Source: Fidelibacterota bacterium (GTDB lineage Bacteria > Fidelibacterota > Marinisomatia > SCGC-AAA003-L08 > TS1B11). From it: a stretch of DNA of 64,000 nt. The notes under the pieces are model-generated. The model was not told the origin of the DNA and did not search any database. It saw only the letters and a program-made list of their open reading frames with translations. The translations under genes were made by a program, and so were the position numbers. The DNA lies in the NCBI GenBank assembly GCA_004124875.1, contig SCKJ01000005.1, positions 62,001-126,000 on the forward strand, in the 5' to 3' direction. This document shows positions 1 to 8,503 of the stretch, one piece after another. Every line of letters starts with the position of its first letter. Within the stretch, counting starts at the first letter, position 1.

Positions 1-25
1 ATTTGATATTGGATGGTAAATAGAT

Positions 26-115
26 TGTCATTGCGAGGGAGTTCCATCAGGAACGACTGTGGCAATCTCAACACCAAATTGTGGGAGATCGCCGCGCTCC
101 GCTCGCGATGACAGG
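26..115. repeat. Dispersed ~90-bp inverted repeat, copy 1
   Basis: The element opens with TGTCATTGCGAG and closes with CTCGCGATGACA, which are near-perfect inverted copies, with GTGGCAATCTC and GAGATCGCC inside. Related whole or partial copies occur at 2589-2717, about 2892-2970, 13178-13281, 24001-24050, 28381-28430 and 31807-31850. All are in gene-free DNA. It has no coding capacity, so it is a palindromic intergenic repeat of REP/MITE type. No transposase is visible. Confidence 0.75.
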
Positions 116-264
116 ACAAATAGCGGAGGGCAACCGGTTTCGATCTTCAAGTTTCAAACCACATTTTCAATGTTTTGAGTTTCAAGTTTTTGATGATAGA
201 TGTTGGATGTTGGATTCAATATTCAATTTTTAATACCCGGCAATGGCCCTGCCTTTTCATCCTT

Positions 265-289
265 CACTGCCACTGCCACTGCCACTGCG
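265..289. repeat. GGCAGT hexamer array past btuB
   Basis: Tandem CACTGC units on the plus strand (GCAGTG in the sense of the minus-strand btuB transcript) lie about 50 bp past the btuB stop. The preceding stretch (116-264) is gene-free and holds TTTCAAG words (about 149-188) and GGATGTT words (about 196-222). The same word types recur in other gaps of the window. Confidence 0.7.
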
Positions 290-336
290 GCTGTTTACCC
301 GGCGAAGACGGGCTCCAACTGGTCCCAGGCCGCCGG

Positions 337-2292
337 CTATCTCTTTTGCAATTGCACCGTCAGGGTAACGGCCCGCCCCGGCTCCGGATAACCCGGTATG
401 AATGCATGGGTCACATCGGTGAGATTGGCGACCCCCAACGTCATATTGAAGTCGTAGGCCATGGCCGGGGGCGACAGCAGCCACGACAGGTAGCTGTTCC
501 AGATTTCCGCCGCGGGCTGGATGGCAGCCTCCTCGTAGTCACTCTTATACCTGGCGATGTAACTTGATCGCGCCGAAGCCTGCACGACCCAGGTCAAATC
601 CCCAGGCAACAGAACCGATAGCGCCACCGATGATGTTTCCTGTGGCTTGTACAGGAGCCGTTTATCCTGGTTAGCGCCCTCATCCCTGTTGGCTGTCTCC
701 AGGATCGTGCCCGACACCAGCAGCGACAGCCGGTCGCCGGGAGAATGAAGATCGAGGGAAAAGGTGCTCTGCTCCGCCCAGGCCACATGGATGTTTTCCG
801 GCGCCCCGCCTCCGCCAGATCCCGGCACCCAGGCGATTAAATCTTCATAATTCGTGGTGTACTGATCGATGCGGGCAGTGAGGATTTGGGCATAGGCCAA
901 GGTTGCTCTGGCGCCTGCCATGGTCGAACGCTCCGGCAGCAGATGGGGATTGTTATAAGGGATCCAGTAGAGATCGTTGAATGTTGGCTGGCGCAGTTGT
1001 GCAGCCGTGATGACCGCCACATCAAAGCTCCACGGCTCACCCAGGGGCATTTTCCAGGAGAGCGCCGCCTCGCTGTTGGTCCACCAGTCGGCCAGGTCCA
1101 GCGTCATGACGCGGCCCGATGCCATCAGCCTAAACTGCTTTAAAACCCGCACTTCAATCTGCTGCAGGAGGGTGGCGGGAGTGCGCTCATGATCCCCCGT
1201 GTCACTGCCGGTAAGGAGTTCACGGCGGAGTGAAATCTGCGATAGTGTGGTGAGGGCGGAGCTCCACAACCTGTGCAGAGAGTAGCGCAGCCCGGCAATG
1301 CGGGTGGTGTGATCGCTGTGGATATCCCAGTCCGGGTCGCTGTAGGTGTTATTCTGGTTTTGCCAGTAGAGTTGCCAGCGTTGGCGGCTTTGATTTCCAC
1401 TGCGGTCGGCGCTGAGCGACAGCAGACTCCAGAGGTCCGTTTGGCTGGCCCGTGGGGATGGGAATCTTGTCGATCCGGCAACGCGCTTCTTGCTTTGGGT
1501 CACCCAGATGCTGGCCACAAAATCGGTTGCCCCGGCTTTTCGCTCCGCCCGGCCCTGCAGGAACTGCAGATCACCGCTGTTATTTTCACGATCCAGAGTG
1601 GAGTCGCCATCGGCATAAGAGAAATTTCCGTCGTAGATCTGGCTGCCCAGGGCCAGCCCTGCGTGGTCGCCGGCGAACGAAATTTCGCTGCGCCGGAGCC
1701 CATAGTCCCCTGTGGCAAAGGTGGCGCCGGTGCTCATTTTACGGGGGACCAGATTTACCGCCCCGCTCAGCGCCGTGCCGCTGCCCACCGAAGTGCCGCC
1801 GTGGGGCAGATACTCGATCCGGCCGATGCGTGAAATAGGCAGCGTGGAGAGGTCGAAGGAACCATTTTGCGGCGAATTGATGGGGATGCCATCGAAAAGT
1901 ATCGCTGTGTGGGCCGACGACCCGCCGCCGGTAGAGATGGTTTGCAATGTTCCGGGGCCGCCATAGGCGACGGCGAATGAGCCGGGCAGATGGGTGGCGA
2001 TCCACCTCGCTTCGGCGGTGGTGGCGAGGGACGGAACCTGCCGCAGCATTGGATCGAGCAACGGCGCAAGATCGATTCGCGAGGCCGTTACGGTAACTGC
2101 CGGCAATCGGTAGGATGGAATGATAGGAGCGCTGTCGCCGGTAGTGAGACTGTCGGCCACCACTACGGTGCCGGCGATCTGGCCCGATAGCAGGGACAGA
2201 GCTCCTAACAGTCCCGCGGCTGCGGCCTTGGCCCTGAAAACAAAACGCCCCAAACAATGGTCTGGGGCAGAGTGGAAACTTGAAAAGTACAT
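337..2292 (-). CDS. btuB: TonB-dependent receptor, BtuB-like (cobalamin)
   Basis: This is a 651-residue outer-membrane receptor predicted to import cobalamin or a corrinoid. A signal-like hydrophobic segment spans residues 20-42. A TonB-box-like PAVTVTAS lies at 64-71, then the plug domain (FDGIPINSP near 133-141, GTALSGAVNL near 172-181), then a long beta-barrel. The reading frame is open farther upstream to 2439, but that part is the riboswitch. The ATG at 2292 is preceded by a GAGGTGAT ribosome-binding site, so I place the start there. The upstream cobalamin riboswitch gives the ligand assignment. BtuB is known to work with TonB and a periplasmic BtuF, neither of which is visible here. The protein ends in QLQKR, not the usual terminal aromatic residue. 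Confidence 0.9.
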   Translation of the reverse strand: MYFSSFHSAPDHCLGRFVFRAKAAAAGLLGALSLLSGQIAGTVVVADSLTTGDSAPIIPSYRLPAVTVTASRIDLAPLLDPMLRQVPSLATTAEARWIATHLPGSFAVAYGGPGTLQTISTGGGSSAHTAILFDGIPINSPQNGSFDLSTLPISRIGRIEYLPHGGTSVGSGTALSGAVNLVPRKMSTGATFATGDYGLRRSEISFAGDHAGLALGSQIYDGNFSYADGDSTLDRENNSGDLQFLQGRAERKAGATDFVASIWVTQSKKRVAGSTRFPSPRASQTDLWSLLSLSADRSGNQSRQRWQLYWQNQNNTYSDPDWDIHSDHTTRIAGLRYSLHRLWSSALTTLSQISLRRELLTGSDTGDHERTPATLLQQIEVRVLKQFRLMASGRVMTLDLADWWTNSEAALSWKMPLGEPWSFDVAVITAAQLRQPTFNDLYWIPYNNPHLLPERSTMAGARATLAYAQILTARIDQYTTNYEDLIAWVPGSGGGGAPENIHVAWAEQSTFSLDLHSPGDRLSLLVSGTILETANRDEGANQDKRLLYKPQETSSVALSVLLPGDLTWVVQASARSSYIARYKSDYEEAAIQPAAEIWNSYLSWLLSPPAMAYDFNMTLGVANLTDVTHAFIPGYPEPGRAVTLTVQLQKR

Positions 2293-2321
2293 AATCACCT
2301 CGCCCACGAAGGTTAATGAAA

Positions 2322-2452
2322 AGAACAGGTATCTGGCTGGTCCGGTCTGGTAACCGGACTTCACAGTTGCGGGGCAGCGCCTGAATTTCGCAGGCTTCCC
2401 TGTATGTGCAAAAGCAGTGGCGGCCGGATCAACCGGCAAACAGCCACGCCGC
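2322..2452 (-). promoter_or_regulatory. Cobalamin riboswitch
   Basis: On the minus strand the leader contains GCCACTG (2415-2421), GGGAAGCCTGCGAAATTCAG running to about 2382, then GCTGCCCCGCAACTGTG (to 2362), and finally CCAGCCAGATACCTG (2326-2340). These match the conserved core of the B12 riboswitch in the right order. It ends about 30 bases before the btuB start codon, so it probably controls translation or early termination. In the family, adenosylcobalamin binding switches the gene off. Confidence 0.93.
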
Positions 2453-2588
2453 AGTTTACGGCGAGCGTTGGATCAATGGCAAGGGCTTTGGGGAGTGGCG
2501 CGGAGTCACCCTGAGCTTGTCGAAGGGCGCAGTAGCAGTAGCGGTGGCAGGGAAGAAATAAGTCTCGGGTCTCGGGATCGCGGGAGGC

Positions 2589-2717
2589 TTGTCATTACGG
2601 GGGAAAATCAACTGAGATCTAACTGTGGCAATCTTGGAACTCACCCCCAGCCCCTCTCTTTGAAGAGGGGGGAGTCTGCGAAGCGACGGGGTGAGTTAGT
2701 GGGGGCTCGCGATGACG
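2589..2717. repeat. Dispersed inverted repeat with a second palindrome nested inside
   Basis: The outer ends (TTGTCATTACGG and CTCGCGATGAC) match the ends of the dispersed repeat seen at 26-115. Inside, at about 2638-2700, sits another inverted repeat (AACTCACCCC ... GGGGTGAGTT) with its own inner hairpin CCCCTCT/AGAGGGG. One repeat seems to have inserted into another. A CACCCTGAGCTTGTCGAAGG word lies just upstream, near 2508-2527. Confidence 0.65.
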
Positions 2718-3057
2718 GTGGGAGATACGGGAAAGTTGCAGTGGCAGTGGGCAGTGAGATTCCTCGTTTTACCCGGAATGACAGCACACCAATGGTTGCG
2801 CCGAACGAAGTGAGGGGTCTGGTGAGGAGTAGCGGTGAGCAGTGAGTGATGAGCAGTGAGCGGTTAGGTGTGAGGTCGGCTGATAAACAGGTCGCTCATT
2901 GCGAGGGTGGCTCGGTTCGAGTCGTATTGAGCCAGCCCTGCGCTTGGCGATGGGAGGCAATCTCCCCTGATTTATTTCGTTTCATGCTTCGAGAGCCTCA
3001 GCATGACGGCATTTTCCCCTCTTCAATCTTCCACACCCGGCATTGCCCGCGCTTCTT
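2718..3057. other. Gene-free interval with repeat words
   Basis: No convincing gene is present. The interval holds GGCAGT-like words (2745-2757), AGCAGTGAGTGATGAGCAGTGAG-type words (about 2830-2860) and a degenerate copy of the dispersed inverted repeat (about 2892-2970). Open frames here are made of repeat words and are not protein-like. Confidence 0.6.
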
Positions 3058-3146
3058 CACTGCCAACCGCCACTGCTACTGCCACTGCAACTGCCAACTG
3101 CACTGCCACTGCTACTGCCACTGCCACTGCCACTGCCACTGCCACT
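3058..3146. repeat. Long GGCAGT hexamer array past preA
   Basis: About 14 units of (C/T)ACTGC run along the plus strand, which is GGCAGT in the sense of the minus-strand preA message. The array ends about 15 bp from the preA stop codon. A few units vary (AACTGC, TACTGC). It has no spacers, so it is not a CRISPR array. Confidence 0.8.
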
Positions 3147-3161
3147 TCTTCCCCTGCCCCC

Positions 3162-4499
3162 CTACGCCTCTCCTTTCGCCATGCGGTCGTTCCAGCTCTC
3201 GCGGCCTTTGCCGTTGTCCACCGGCACCATCGTCACGCAGCCCGGCACGGGGCAGACCAGCGCGCACAGATTGCACCCGATGCACTCGACCTCATCCACT
3301 GAGGGCACAAACAGGGCGTTGCCGTTGGGGTCGTGATTGACCGGCGCCAGCACTTCGATGCGGGGATTCATGCCGTGGTCCGATTCGCCGTGAAACGCGA
3401 CGCAGGGACCCTGATGGGTATGGATGCACTGGTGCGCGCCGTCGAGGCAGGCCACGTAGCAGAGCTGGCAGCCGATACAGGTGTCCGCGTTAATTTTTGC
3501 CACGACGTTGTAGTTGAGGTCGAGCTCGCCCCACTCCTTGAAGCCCGGCACCGCCTTGCCGATGAGGTCGTTCACCGACGGCATGCCTTGCTCATCGAGA
3601 TAATTGCTCAGGCCGTCGAGCATGTCCTCCACAACGCGGAAGCCGTAGTGCATAACGGCGGTGCAGACCTGCACGGTGGTGGACCCCAGAGCGATAAATT
3701 CGGCGGCGTCGCGCCAGTCCGATATGCCGCCAATGCCTGAGATGGGGATGTTGACGCGCTCATCCCGGGCCAGGGCGCCGACCATGTGCAGCGCTATGGG
3801 CTTGACCGCGGGACCGCAATAGCCGCCGTTGGTGCTCTCAGCGCCAACTGTCGGCCGCAGAGTAAGGTCGTCCAAGTTCACGCCGATGATCGACTTGATG
3901 GTGTTGATCAACGCCAGACCGTCCGCGCCGCCGGCCACGGCTGCCAAGCCGGGATCAAGAATATCGCCCACGTTCGGCGTCAGCTTGATGAGCACCGGAA
4001 TGGTGGCAAACTCCTTGGCCCAGGAGGTGATTTCCGTCAGCACTTTGGGCTCCTGCCCCACGGCGCTGCCCATGCCCCGCTCGCACATGCCATGCGGACA
4101 ACCAAAGTTGAGCTCCAGGCCGTCCGCGCCTGAATCTTCGCAGCGCTTGATGATATCGCGCCAGTCCTCCTTCGTCTCCACCATCAGCGAGGCGATGACC
4201 GCGTGACCGGGGTACTTTTTCTTGACCTCGTAAATTTCCTTCAGGTTCACTTCAAGGGGCCGGTCAGTGATGAGCTCGATGTTGTTCAAACCGGCCATGG
4301 CGACGCCGCCGTAATCGATGGCGCCCAGCCGGGAGGAGACGTTGACGATGGGCTCCCCCAGGGTTTTCCAGACGGCCCCGCCCCAACCGGCGTCGAAGGC
4401 CCGCATGACCTGCTCGCCCGAGTTTGATGGGGGGCCCGAAGCCAGCCAAAAGGGGTTAGGGCTTTCGATGCCGGCCATATTCACTGATAGATCAGCCAT
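3162..4499 (-). CDS. preA: NAD-dependent dihydropyrimidine dehydrogenase, subunit PreA
   Basis: This 445-residue protein is the catalytic half of the enzyme that reduces uracil and thymine to their dihydro forms. It has a dihydroorotate-dehydrogenase-like flavin barrel (residues 1-310), with the active-site region NFGCPHGMCERG at 131-142. Two 4Fe-4S clusters follow: CIGCQLCYVAC at 341-351 and CIGCNLCALVC at 406-416. Length and order match bacterial PreA. It lies 18 bp after preT, as in E. coli preTA, and ends a minus-strand operon that also encodes the downstream enzymes. PreA and PreT form a cytoplasmic complex; the physiological direction here is inferred as catabolic from the neighbours. 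Confidence 0.95.
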   Translation of the reverse strand: MADLSVNMAGIESPNPFWLASGPPSNSGEQVMRAFDAGWGGAVWKTLGEPIVNVSSRLGAIDYGGVAMAGLNNIELITDRPLEVNLKEIYEVKKKYPGHAVIASLMVETKEDWRDIIKRCEDSGADGLELNFGCPHGMCERGMGSAVGQEPKVLTEITSWAKEFATIPVLIKLTPNVGDILDPGLAAVAGGADGLALINTIKSIIGVNLDDLTLRPTVGAESTNGGYCGPAVKPIALHMVGALARDERVNIPISGIGGISDWRDAAEFIALGSTTVQVCTAVMHYGFRVVEDMLDGLSNYLDEQGMPSVNDLIGKAVPGFKEWGELDLNYNVVAKINADTCIGCQLCYVACLDGAHQCIHTHQGPCVAFHGESDHGMNPRIEVLAPVNHDPNGNALFVPSVDEVECIGCNLCALVCPVPGCVTMVPVDNGKGRESWNDRMAKGEA

Positions 4500-4517
4500 G
4501 TCTCTCTCCTGATTTAT

Positions 4518-5852
4518 TCAACTGTTGCCCCGTGGCAGGTCCCAACCGCGCAGCATGGCGAAAGCGGCTTCCCGTCCATCAGCGGCCGCGTGCACCACCT
4601 CCTTGCCGCCGTTGATACAATCGCCGCCGGCATAGACATCTGGGTGCCCTGTCCGGCGGGTCGCCTCATCCACCTCAATGCGGCCCTTGTCATCCCGGTT
4701 TACCCCATCGGGCAGGGAGAAAGAAAATTTCCGCTGCCCAATGGCTTCGACGACCCAATCGCAGGGCAGCTCCACCTCCTCATTGTTAATCAGGTCGAGG
4801 ACTTTGAGCGCCTCAACCCGGTCGCCGTTGCGGATCACCTCGAGGGGCTGCACCTGCTCAATCAGCCGCACCCCGTAGCTGCGCGCCCCTTCCAGCTCAT
4901 GGGCATATCCGGACATCTCCTCCTCAGTGCGGCGGTAGACCAGGTCGACATCCGGCAGGCCCAGCATGGCCAGCTCCCGGGCGATGTCGATGGCAGTGTT
5001 GCCCGCCCCAACCACCAGCGCCGAGGAGACATCATCGGGTATGGTAAAGCCGCCGCTGTTTTTGATGGCCCGGATCAGCTCCGTAGCGCCCCAAACGCCG
5101 GGACCATCGCTGCCGGGAATGTCGAGACGGGTATCGCCGCCGAGGCCAAGGCCGAGAAACAGGGCGTCGCATTCATCCAGCAGCTGCGCGAATTCGATAT
5201 CGCGGCCCAGCTCTACGCCTGTTTTAAGGGTGACGCCGTGGCTCAGGATCCACTCCACCTCACGCAGCGAATCCTCGGCCTTCAGTTTGTAGGGCGCGAT
5301 GCCGGTGGTGTTGAGGCCTCCGGGGTGCTCGGATTTCTCGTAAATGACCGGGGTCACGCCGGCCAGGGCCAGGTGCGCGGCGCAGGCCAAGGAAGCGGGT
5401 CCGGCGCCGATGAGGGCCACCTTTTTGCCCGTGTCGGGCAGCGGCGTAAACAGGGGGGGGCCGCCGCGGGCCTCACGCTCGAGCGCCTTGGATGTGGCGT
5501 AGCGCTGCAATTTGCCGATCTGGATCGGTTTGGCATTCAAGTGGATATAGACGCAGGCCCCGACGCACAGCTCCTCTACGGGGCAGACCCGGGCCGTTGT
5601 CGCGCCGGTCATGTTGACGCTGAAGATGGTTTTCGCGCTGCCCCGGATATTGCCGGTGGCGATTTTCTTGATGAAGGCAGGGATGTCGATGCCGGTGGGG
5701 CAGGCGGTGATACACGGCGCGTCGTGGCAGAAGAGGCAGCGGTTGGCCTCGATGAGCGCCTCCGAATCGGTGAGCGCCGGCTTGGCATCGACGAACTGTT
5801 GCTCGAGCCGATCAGCCGGCAGCGATGCAGGCGGACGACTGCCAGCAGTCAT
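4518..5852 (-). CDS. preT: NAD-dependent dihydropyrimidine dehydrogenase, subunit PreT
   Basis: This 444-residue flavoprotein passes electrons between NAD(P)H and PreA. The N-terminal Fe-S segment has cysteines at 39, 42, 47, 51, 90, 96 and 100. The FAD-binding ALIGAGPAS lies near 146-154, a second dinucleotide fold VVGAGNTAIDIA near 285, and the FAD-closing AGGDCINGG near 411. The start codon overlaps the stop of the upstream aminotransferase by one base (TGATG), so translation is likely coupled. The glutamate-synthase small-chain family is the nearest alternative, but the adjacent preA settles the call. Confidence 0.94.
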   Translation of the reverse strand: MTAGSRPPASLPADRLEQQFVDAKPALTDSEALIEANRCLFCHDAPCITACPTGIDIPAFIKKIATGNIRGSAKTIFSVNMTGATTARVCPVEELCVGACVYIHLNAKPIQIGKLQRYATSKALEREARGGPPLFTPLPDTGKKVALIGAGPASLACAAHLALAGVTPVIYEKSEHPGGLNTTGIAPYKLKAEDSLREVEWILSHGVTLKTGVELGRDIEFAQLLDECDALFLGLGLGGDTRLDIPGSDGPGVWGATELIRAIKNSGGFTIPDDVSSALVVGAGNTAIDIARELAMLGLPDVDLVYRRTEEEMSGYAHELEGARSYGVRLIEQVQPLEVIRNGDRVEALKVLDLINNEEVELPCDWVVEAIGQRKFSFSLPDGVNRDDKGRIEVDEATRRTGHPDVYAGGDCINGGKEVVHAAADGREAAFAMLRGWDLPRGNS

Positions 5853-7150
5853 CAGGCGGCGCCCATTCCGCCGAAGGAGTCGTCCATGATCTCCAGGGCC
5901 GTCTCGACTTCGCCCTTGGTAATATTGAGCGGTGGGGAGATGCGCAGGGCGTTGCCGTGCAGGCCGCCGCGACCCACCAGCAGGCCGCGCTGCCGGGTCT
6001 GCTCCAAAAATTCCGCCGTGGCGTCAGGATTGGGCGTCCGGTCGCCGGCAGTTTCATCGATGACCAGCTCCAGCGCCTGCATCAGGCCCATGCCGCGCAC
6101 TTCGCCAATCGTGCGGGGGTATTTCTGTTGCAAAGCTTCCAGTCCCTTGCGAAGGATCGCCCCCATTTTGCCGGCATTGGCGGTCAGATTATCGCGCTGG
6201 ATAATGTTGATGGTGGCGTTGGCCGCGGCACAACTCACGGGATTCCCCCCAAAGGTGGAGATGGTGTTTTTGGTCTGCGACTTGGCGATATCGTCCGTGG
6301 CCAGGACAGCGGCCAGCGGCAGACCGTTGGCAATCCCTTTGGCCATCGTCATCATGTCGGGCTCGACATCGTATTGCTCAATGCCCCACATCTTGCCGGT
6401 GCGGCCAAAGCCGGTCTGCACCTCATCGGAGATGAAGACGCCACCGTGAGAGCGCACGATTTCGGCGACGATCTTGAAATACTCCTTGGGCGGGGTGATG
6501 AATCCGCCGACGCCCAGGATCGGCTCCACCATCATGCCCGCGACTTCGCCGGTGGTGGTGGTGGCAATGAGTTCCTCCACGTCTTCAGCGCAGGCCACGC
6601 CGCAGGAGGGGTACTCCAGCTTCAGCGGGCAACGATAGCAGTAGGGCGCCAAAGCGTGCTTGACGCCGGCAATCTGGGTCGGCAGTGAGCGCCAGGTTGA
6701 GTGCGCGGTGACCGTCTGGGCCAGCATCGAACGGCCCGAGTAGCCGTAGCGCAGGGCGATAAATTCCATGTTGCCGGTGGTGAGCTGCGCCATCATGTGG
6801 GCGGTCTCATCGGCTTCGGTGCCCGAGGCGGTAAAGAAGACTTTCTGCAAGTTGCCGGGAGTCATCTCAACGAGTCTTTCGGCCAGTTCCACCATCGGCT
6901 GGGTGGGATAGAGGGTGGAGACGTGGCTGAGCCTGCCGATCTGGGCCGTCACGGCGGCGTTGACCTCCGTGTTGGCGTGTCCCACCGAAACGGTGAGAAT
7001 GCCCCCGAAAAAGTCGAGGTAGGTTTTGCCGTCGGCATCGGTGAGGGTGCTGCCCTGGCCCGACTCGGCCACCAGCGGCTCCTGGTAGAAGTTTTTGACT
7101 GAGGGAAACAGGTAGGCGTCATGTTTCCGGCGAATTTCGGCGCTGTCCAT
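5852..7150 (-). CDS. Class III aminotransferase (beta-alanine / alanine-glyoxylate type)
   Basis: This 432-residue PLP enzyme has the fold-type I landmarks: SGTEADE at 109-115, SDEVQTGFGRTG at 241-252 and the Schiff-base lysine K271 in MTMAKGIANG. It resembles the AGXT2/PydD/4-aminobutyrate group. In this operon the expected substrate is beta-alanine (or 3-aminoisobutyrate) released by the next enzyme upstream, giving malonate semialdehyde for MmsA. Use of glyoxylate as amino acceptor would also link it to the purine genes, which produce glyoxylate; that is inference. It is followed directly by preT with a one-base overlap. Confidence 0.85.
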   Translation of the reverse strand: MDSAEIRRKHDAYLFPSVKNFYQEPLVAESGQGSTLTDADGKTYLDFFGGILTVSVGHANTEVNAAVTAQIGRLSHVSTLYPTQPMVELAERLVEMTPGNLQKVFFTASGTEADETAHMMAQLTTGNMEFIALRYGYSGRSMLAQTVTAHSTWRSLPTQIAGVKHALAPYCYRCPLKLEYPSCGVACAEDVEELIATTTTGEVAGMMVEPILGVGGFITPPKEYFKIVAEIVRSHGGVFISDEVQTGFGRTGKMWGIEQYDVEPDMMTMAKGIANGLPLAAVLATDDIAKSQTKNTISTFGGNPVSCAAANATINIIQRDNLTANAGKMGAILRKGLEALQQKYPRTIGEVRGMGLMQALELVIDETAGDRTPNPDATAEFLEQTRQRGLLVGRGGLHGNALRISPPLNITKGEVETALEIMDDSFGGMGAA

Positions 7151-7182
7151 ATCAATTCCTTTTGGGTTGGCGACGGGTCATA

Positions 7183-8049
7183 TCAGGGGGCCACCAAAGT
7201 GTCGTACGATTCGGGGCGGCGGTCGCGGTAAAACTGCCAGGTGGAGCGCACCTCGTCGATCATGTCCAGATCGAGCTCGGCCACGATGAGCTCATCCTGG
7301 TCCTCCGATCCCTGCTCGAATATCTGGCCACGGGGATCGACGAAATAGGAGCTGCCGTAAAAGCGCCCCAGGTCCCACGGCTTTTCAATGCCGACCCGAT
7401 TGCTGCAGCCCATAAAATATCCGTTGGCCACGGCATGGGCCGGTTGCTCCAGTTGCCACAAGTACTGCGACAGCCCGGCCACGGTGGCCGATGGATTGTA
7501 GACGATCTCCGCGCCGTTCAGGCCCAGGGCCCGGGCGCCCTCGGGAAAGTGCCGGTCATAGCAGATGTAGATGCCGATCCTGGCGTAGCGCGTCTCAAAC
7601 ACCGGGTAACCGAGATTGCCGGGGCGGAAGAAAAACTTTTCCCAGAATCCTGAAGTGTGGGGAATATGGTTCTTGCGGTACTTGCCCAGATAGGTGCCAT
7701 CGGCGTCGATGACCGCGGCCGTGTTGTAAAGCAAGCCGGGCTGCTCCTGTTCGTAGACCGGCACAATCATGACCATCTCGTACTTTTTGGCGAACTCCGC
7801 CATGCGGTCGACAGTGGGACCGGGCACGGCCTCCGCCGAAGCGTACCACTTTGCGTCCTGCCCGGGGCAGAAGTAGGGCGTGTTGAAGATTTCCTGAAGG
7901 CAGAGGATCTGCACCCCCTGCTTTCCGGCCTCCTCGATGAGCGGGAGGTGTTTTTGCAGCATGGCCTCCTTGATCTCGTCGATGGTGCCTTCGCCCTCGG
8001 TTTTGCCAAGGCTCATCTGGATCAGGCCCGACTTGACTATTCTAGGCAT
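7183..8049 (-). CDS. Beta-ureidopropionase (N-carbamoyl-beta-alanine amidohydrolase)
   Basis: This 288-residue nitrilase-superfamily enzyme hydrolyses N-carbamoyl-beta-alanine to beta-alanine, CO2 and ammonia, the third step of reductive pyrimidine breakdown. The catalytic triad is visible: Glu53 in CLQEIF, Lys126 in KYRKNHIP and Cys163 in YICYDRHFPEG. Length matches the bacterial family. It could also act as an N-carbamoyl-putrescine or N-carbamoyl-D-amino-acid hydrolase, but its position between dihydropyrimidinase and PreTA favours the pyrimidine role. It is the first gene of the distal operon segment, which lies beyond the terminator and tRNA. Confidence 0.88.
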   Translation of the reverse strand: MPRIVKSGLIQMSLGKTEGEGTIDEIKEAMLQKHLPLIEEAGKQGVQILCLQEIFNTPYFCPGQDAKWYASAEAVPGPTVDRMAEFAKKYEMVMIVPVYEQEQPGLLYNTAAVIDADGTYLGKYRKNHIPHTSGFWEKFFFRPGNLGYPVFETRYARIGIYICYDRHFPEGARALGLNGAEIVYNPSATVAGLSQYLWQLEQPAHAVANGYFMGCSNRVGIEKPWDLGRFYGSSYFVDPRGQIFEQGSEDQDELIVAELDLDMIDEVRSTWQFYRDRRPESYDTLVAP

Positions 8050-8118
8050 TGCAATGCTCCTTCGTTGAATCGTAGTGCCCGGTGCCGGCGCGCTTTCGGA
8101 TCGTGGAGGGCATCAGTG

Positions 8119-8189
8119 TGGAGGCGACGGGAATCGAACCCGTGTATGGTGGTTATGAAGCACTCGTTCTACCATTGAACTACGCCCCC
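8119..8189 (-). tRNA. tRNA with CAT anticodon (Met-like), imperfect anticodon stem
   Basis: The cloverleaf is clear. The acceptor GGGGGCG pairs with CGCCTCC (one G-U), the D stem is GTTC/GAAC, and the T arm is ACGGG-TTCGATT-CCCGT. The seven-base loop TTCATAA gives anticodon CAT. The anticodon stem AGTGC/CCACC pairs at only three of five positions, with C-C closing the loop and A-C at the far end. The variable loop is short, and CCA is not encoded. It may be an elongator Met or Ile2 tRNA, or a decaying copy. Confidence 0.7.
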
Positions 8190-8200
8190 ACATTCTCCAT

Positions 8201-8250
8201 AAAAACGAAGGGCGCAGGCTTTCTGGCTTTCACCAGGTCTACCTACGCCC
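8201..8250 (-). terminator. Branched hairpin terminator after hydA
   Basis: On the minus strand, GGGCGTAGG pairs with CCTGCGCCC, enclosing an inner CTGG/CCAG hairpin, and is followed by TTCGTTTTTAT. It would end transcripts coming from mmsA-NCS1-hydA about 250 bp past hydA, only some 12 bases before the tRNA begins. Confidence 0.7.
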
Positions 8251-8503
8251 AATTCAATACCCTTGCTTAATGGTAAAAGCATAGGGTGCTTCATAACCGA
8301 CTTCAGTATACATGATCGGCTCCAATGATGCAAGCTTTAATTGTGTTCATGATGTTGGGGGGTGAATGGTGTCATGGGTCTAATTACGATCGTCGTATAC
8401 AGCTGAGCGTTATGCCAGTGAAAATTAGGCGCTCCACGGCAGGCGATCTCATTGATAAGCACTTCATCTCCTCGAAGCACTGATTCGAATTGACGCAGCA
8501 AAC
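8251..8503. other. Spacer between hydA and the terminator
   Basis: No gene is seen. The plus strand carries GTGCTTCATAACC at about 8288-8300, identical to 13 bases of the anticodon arm of the neighbouring tRNA, which lies on the opposite strand. This may be a remnant of a second tRNA copy. Confidence 0.4.

Noticed and set aside
3058..3146. Possible CRISPR array
   Set aside because: The unit is a six-base word repeated without spacers, and no cas genes are present anywhere in the window.
4590..6449. A 619-codon open frame on the plus strand
   Set aside because: It is antisense to preT and the aminotransferase, whose frames carry full family motifs. Its translation is low-complexity and unlike any protein; it results from high GC content.
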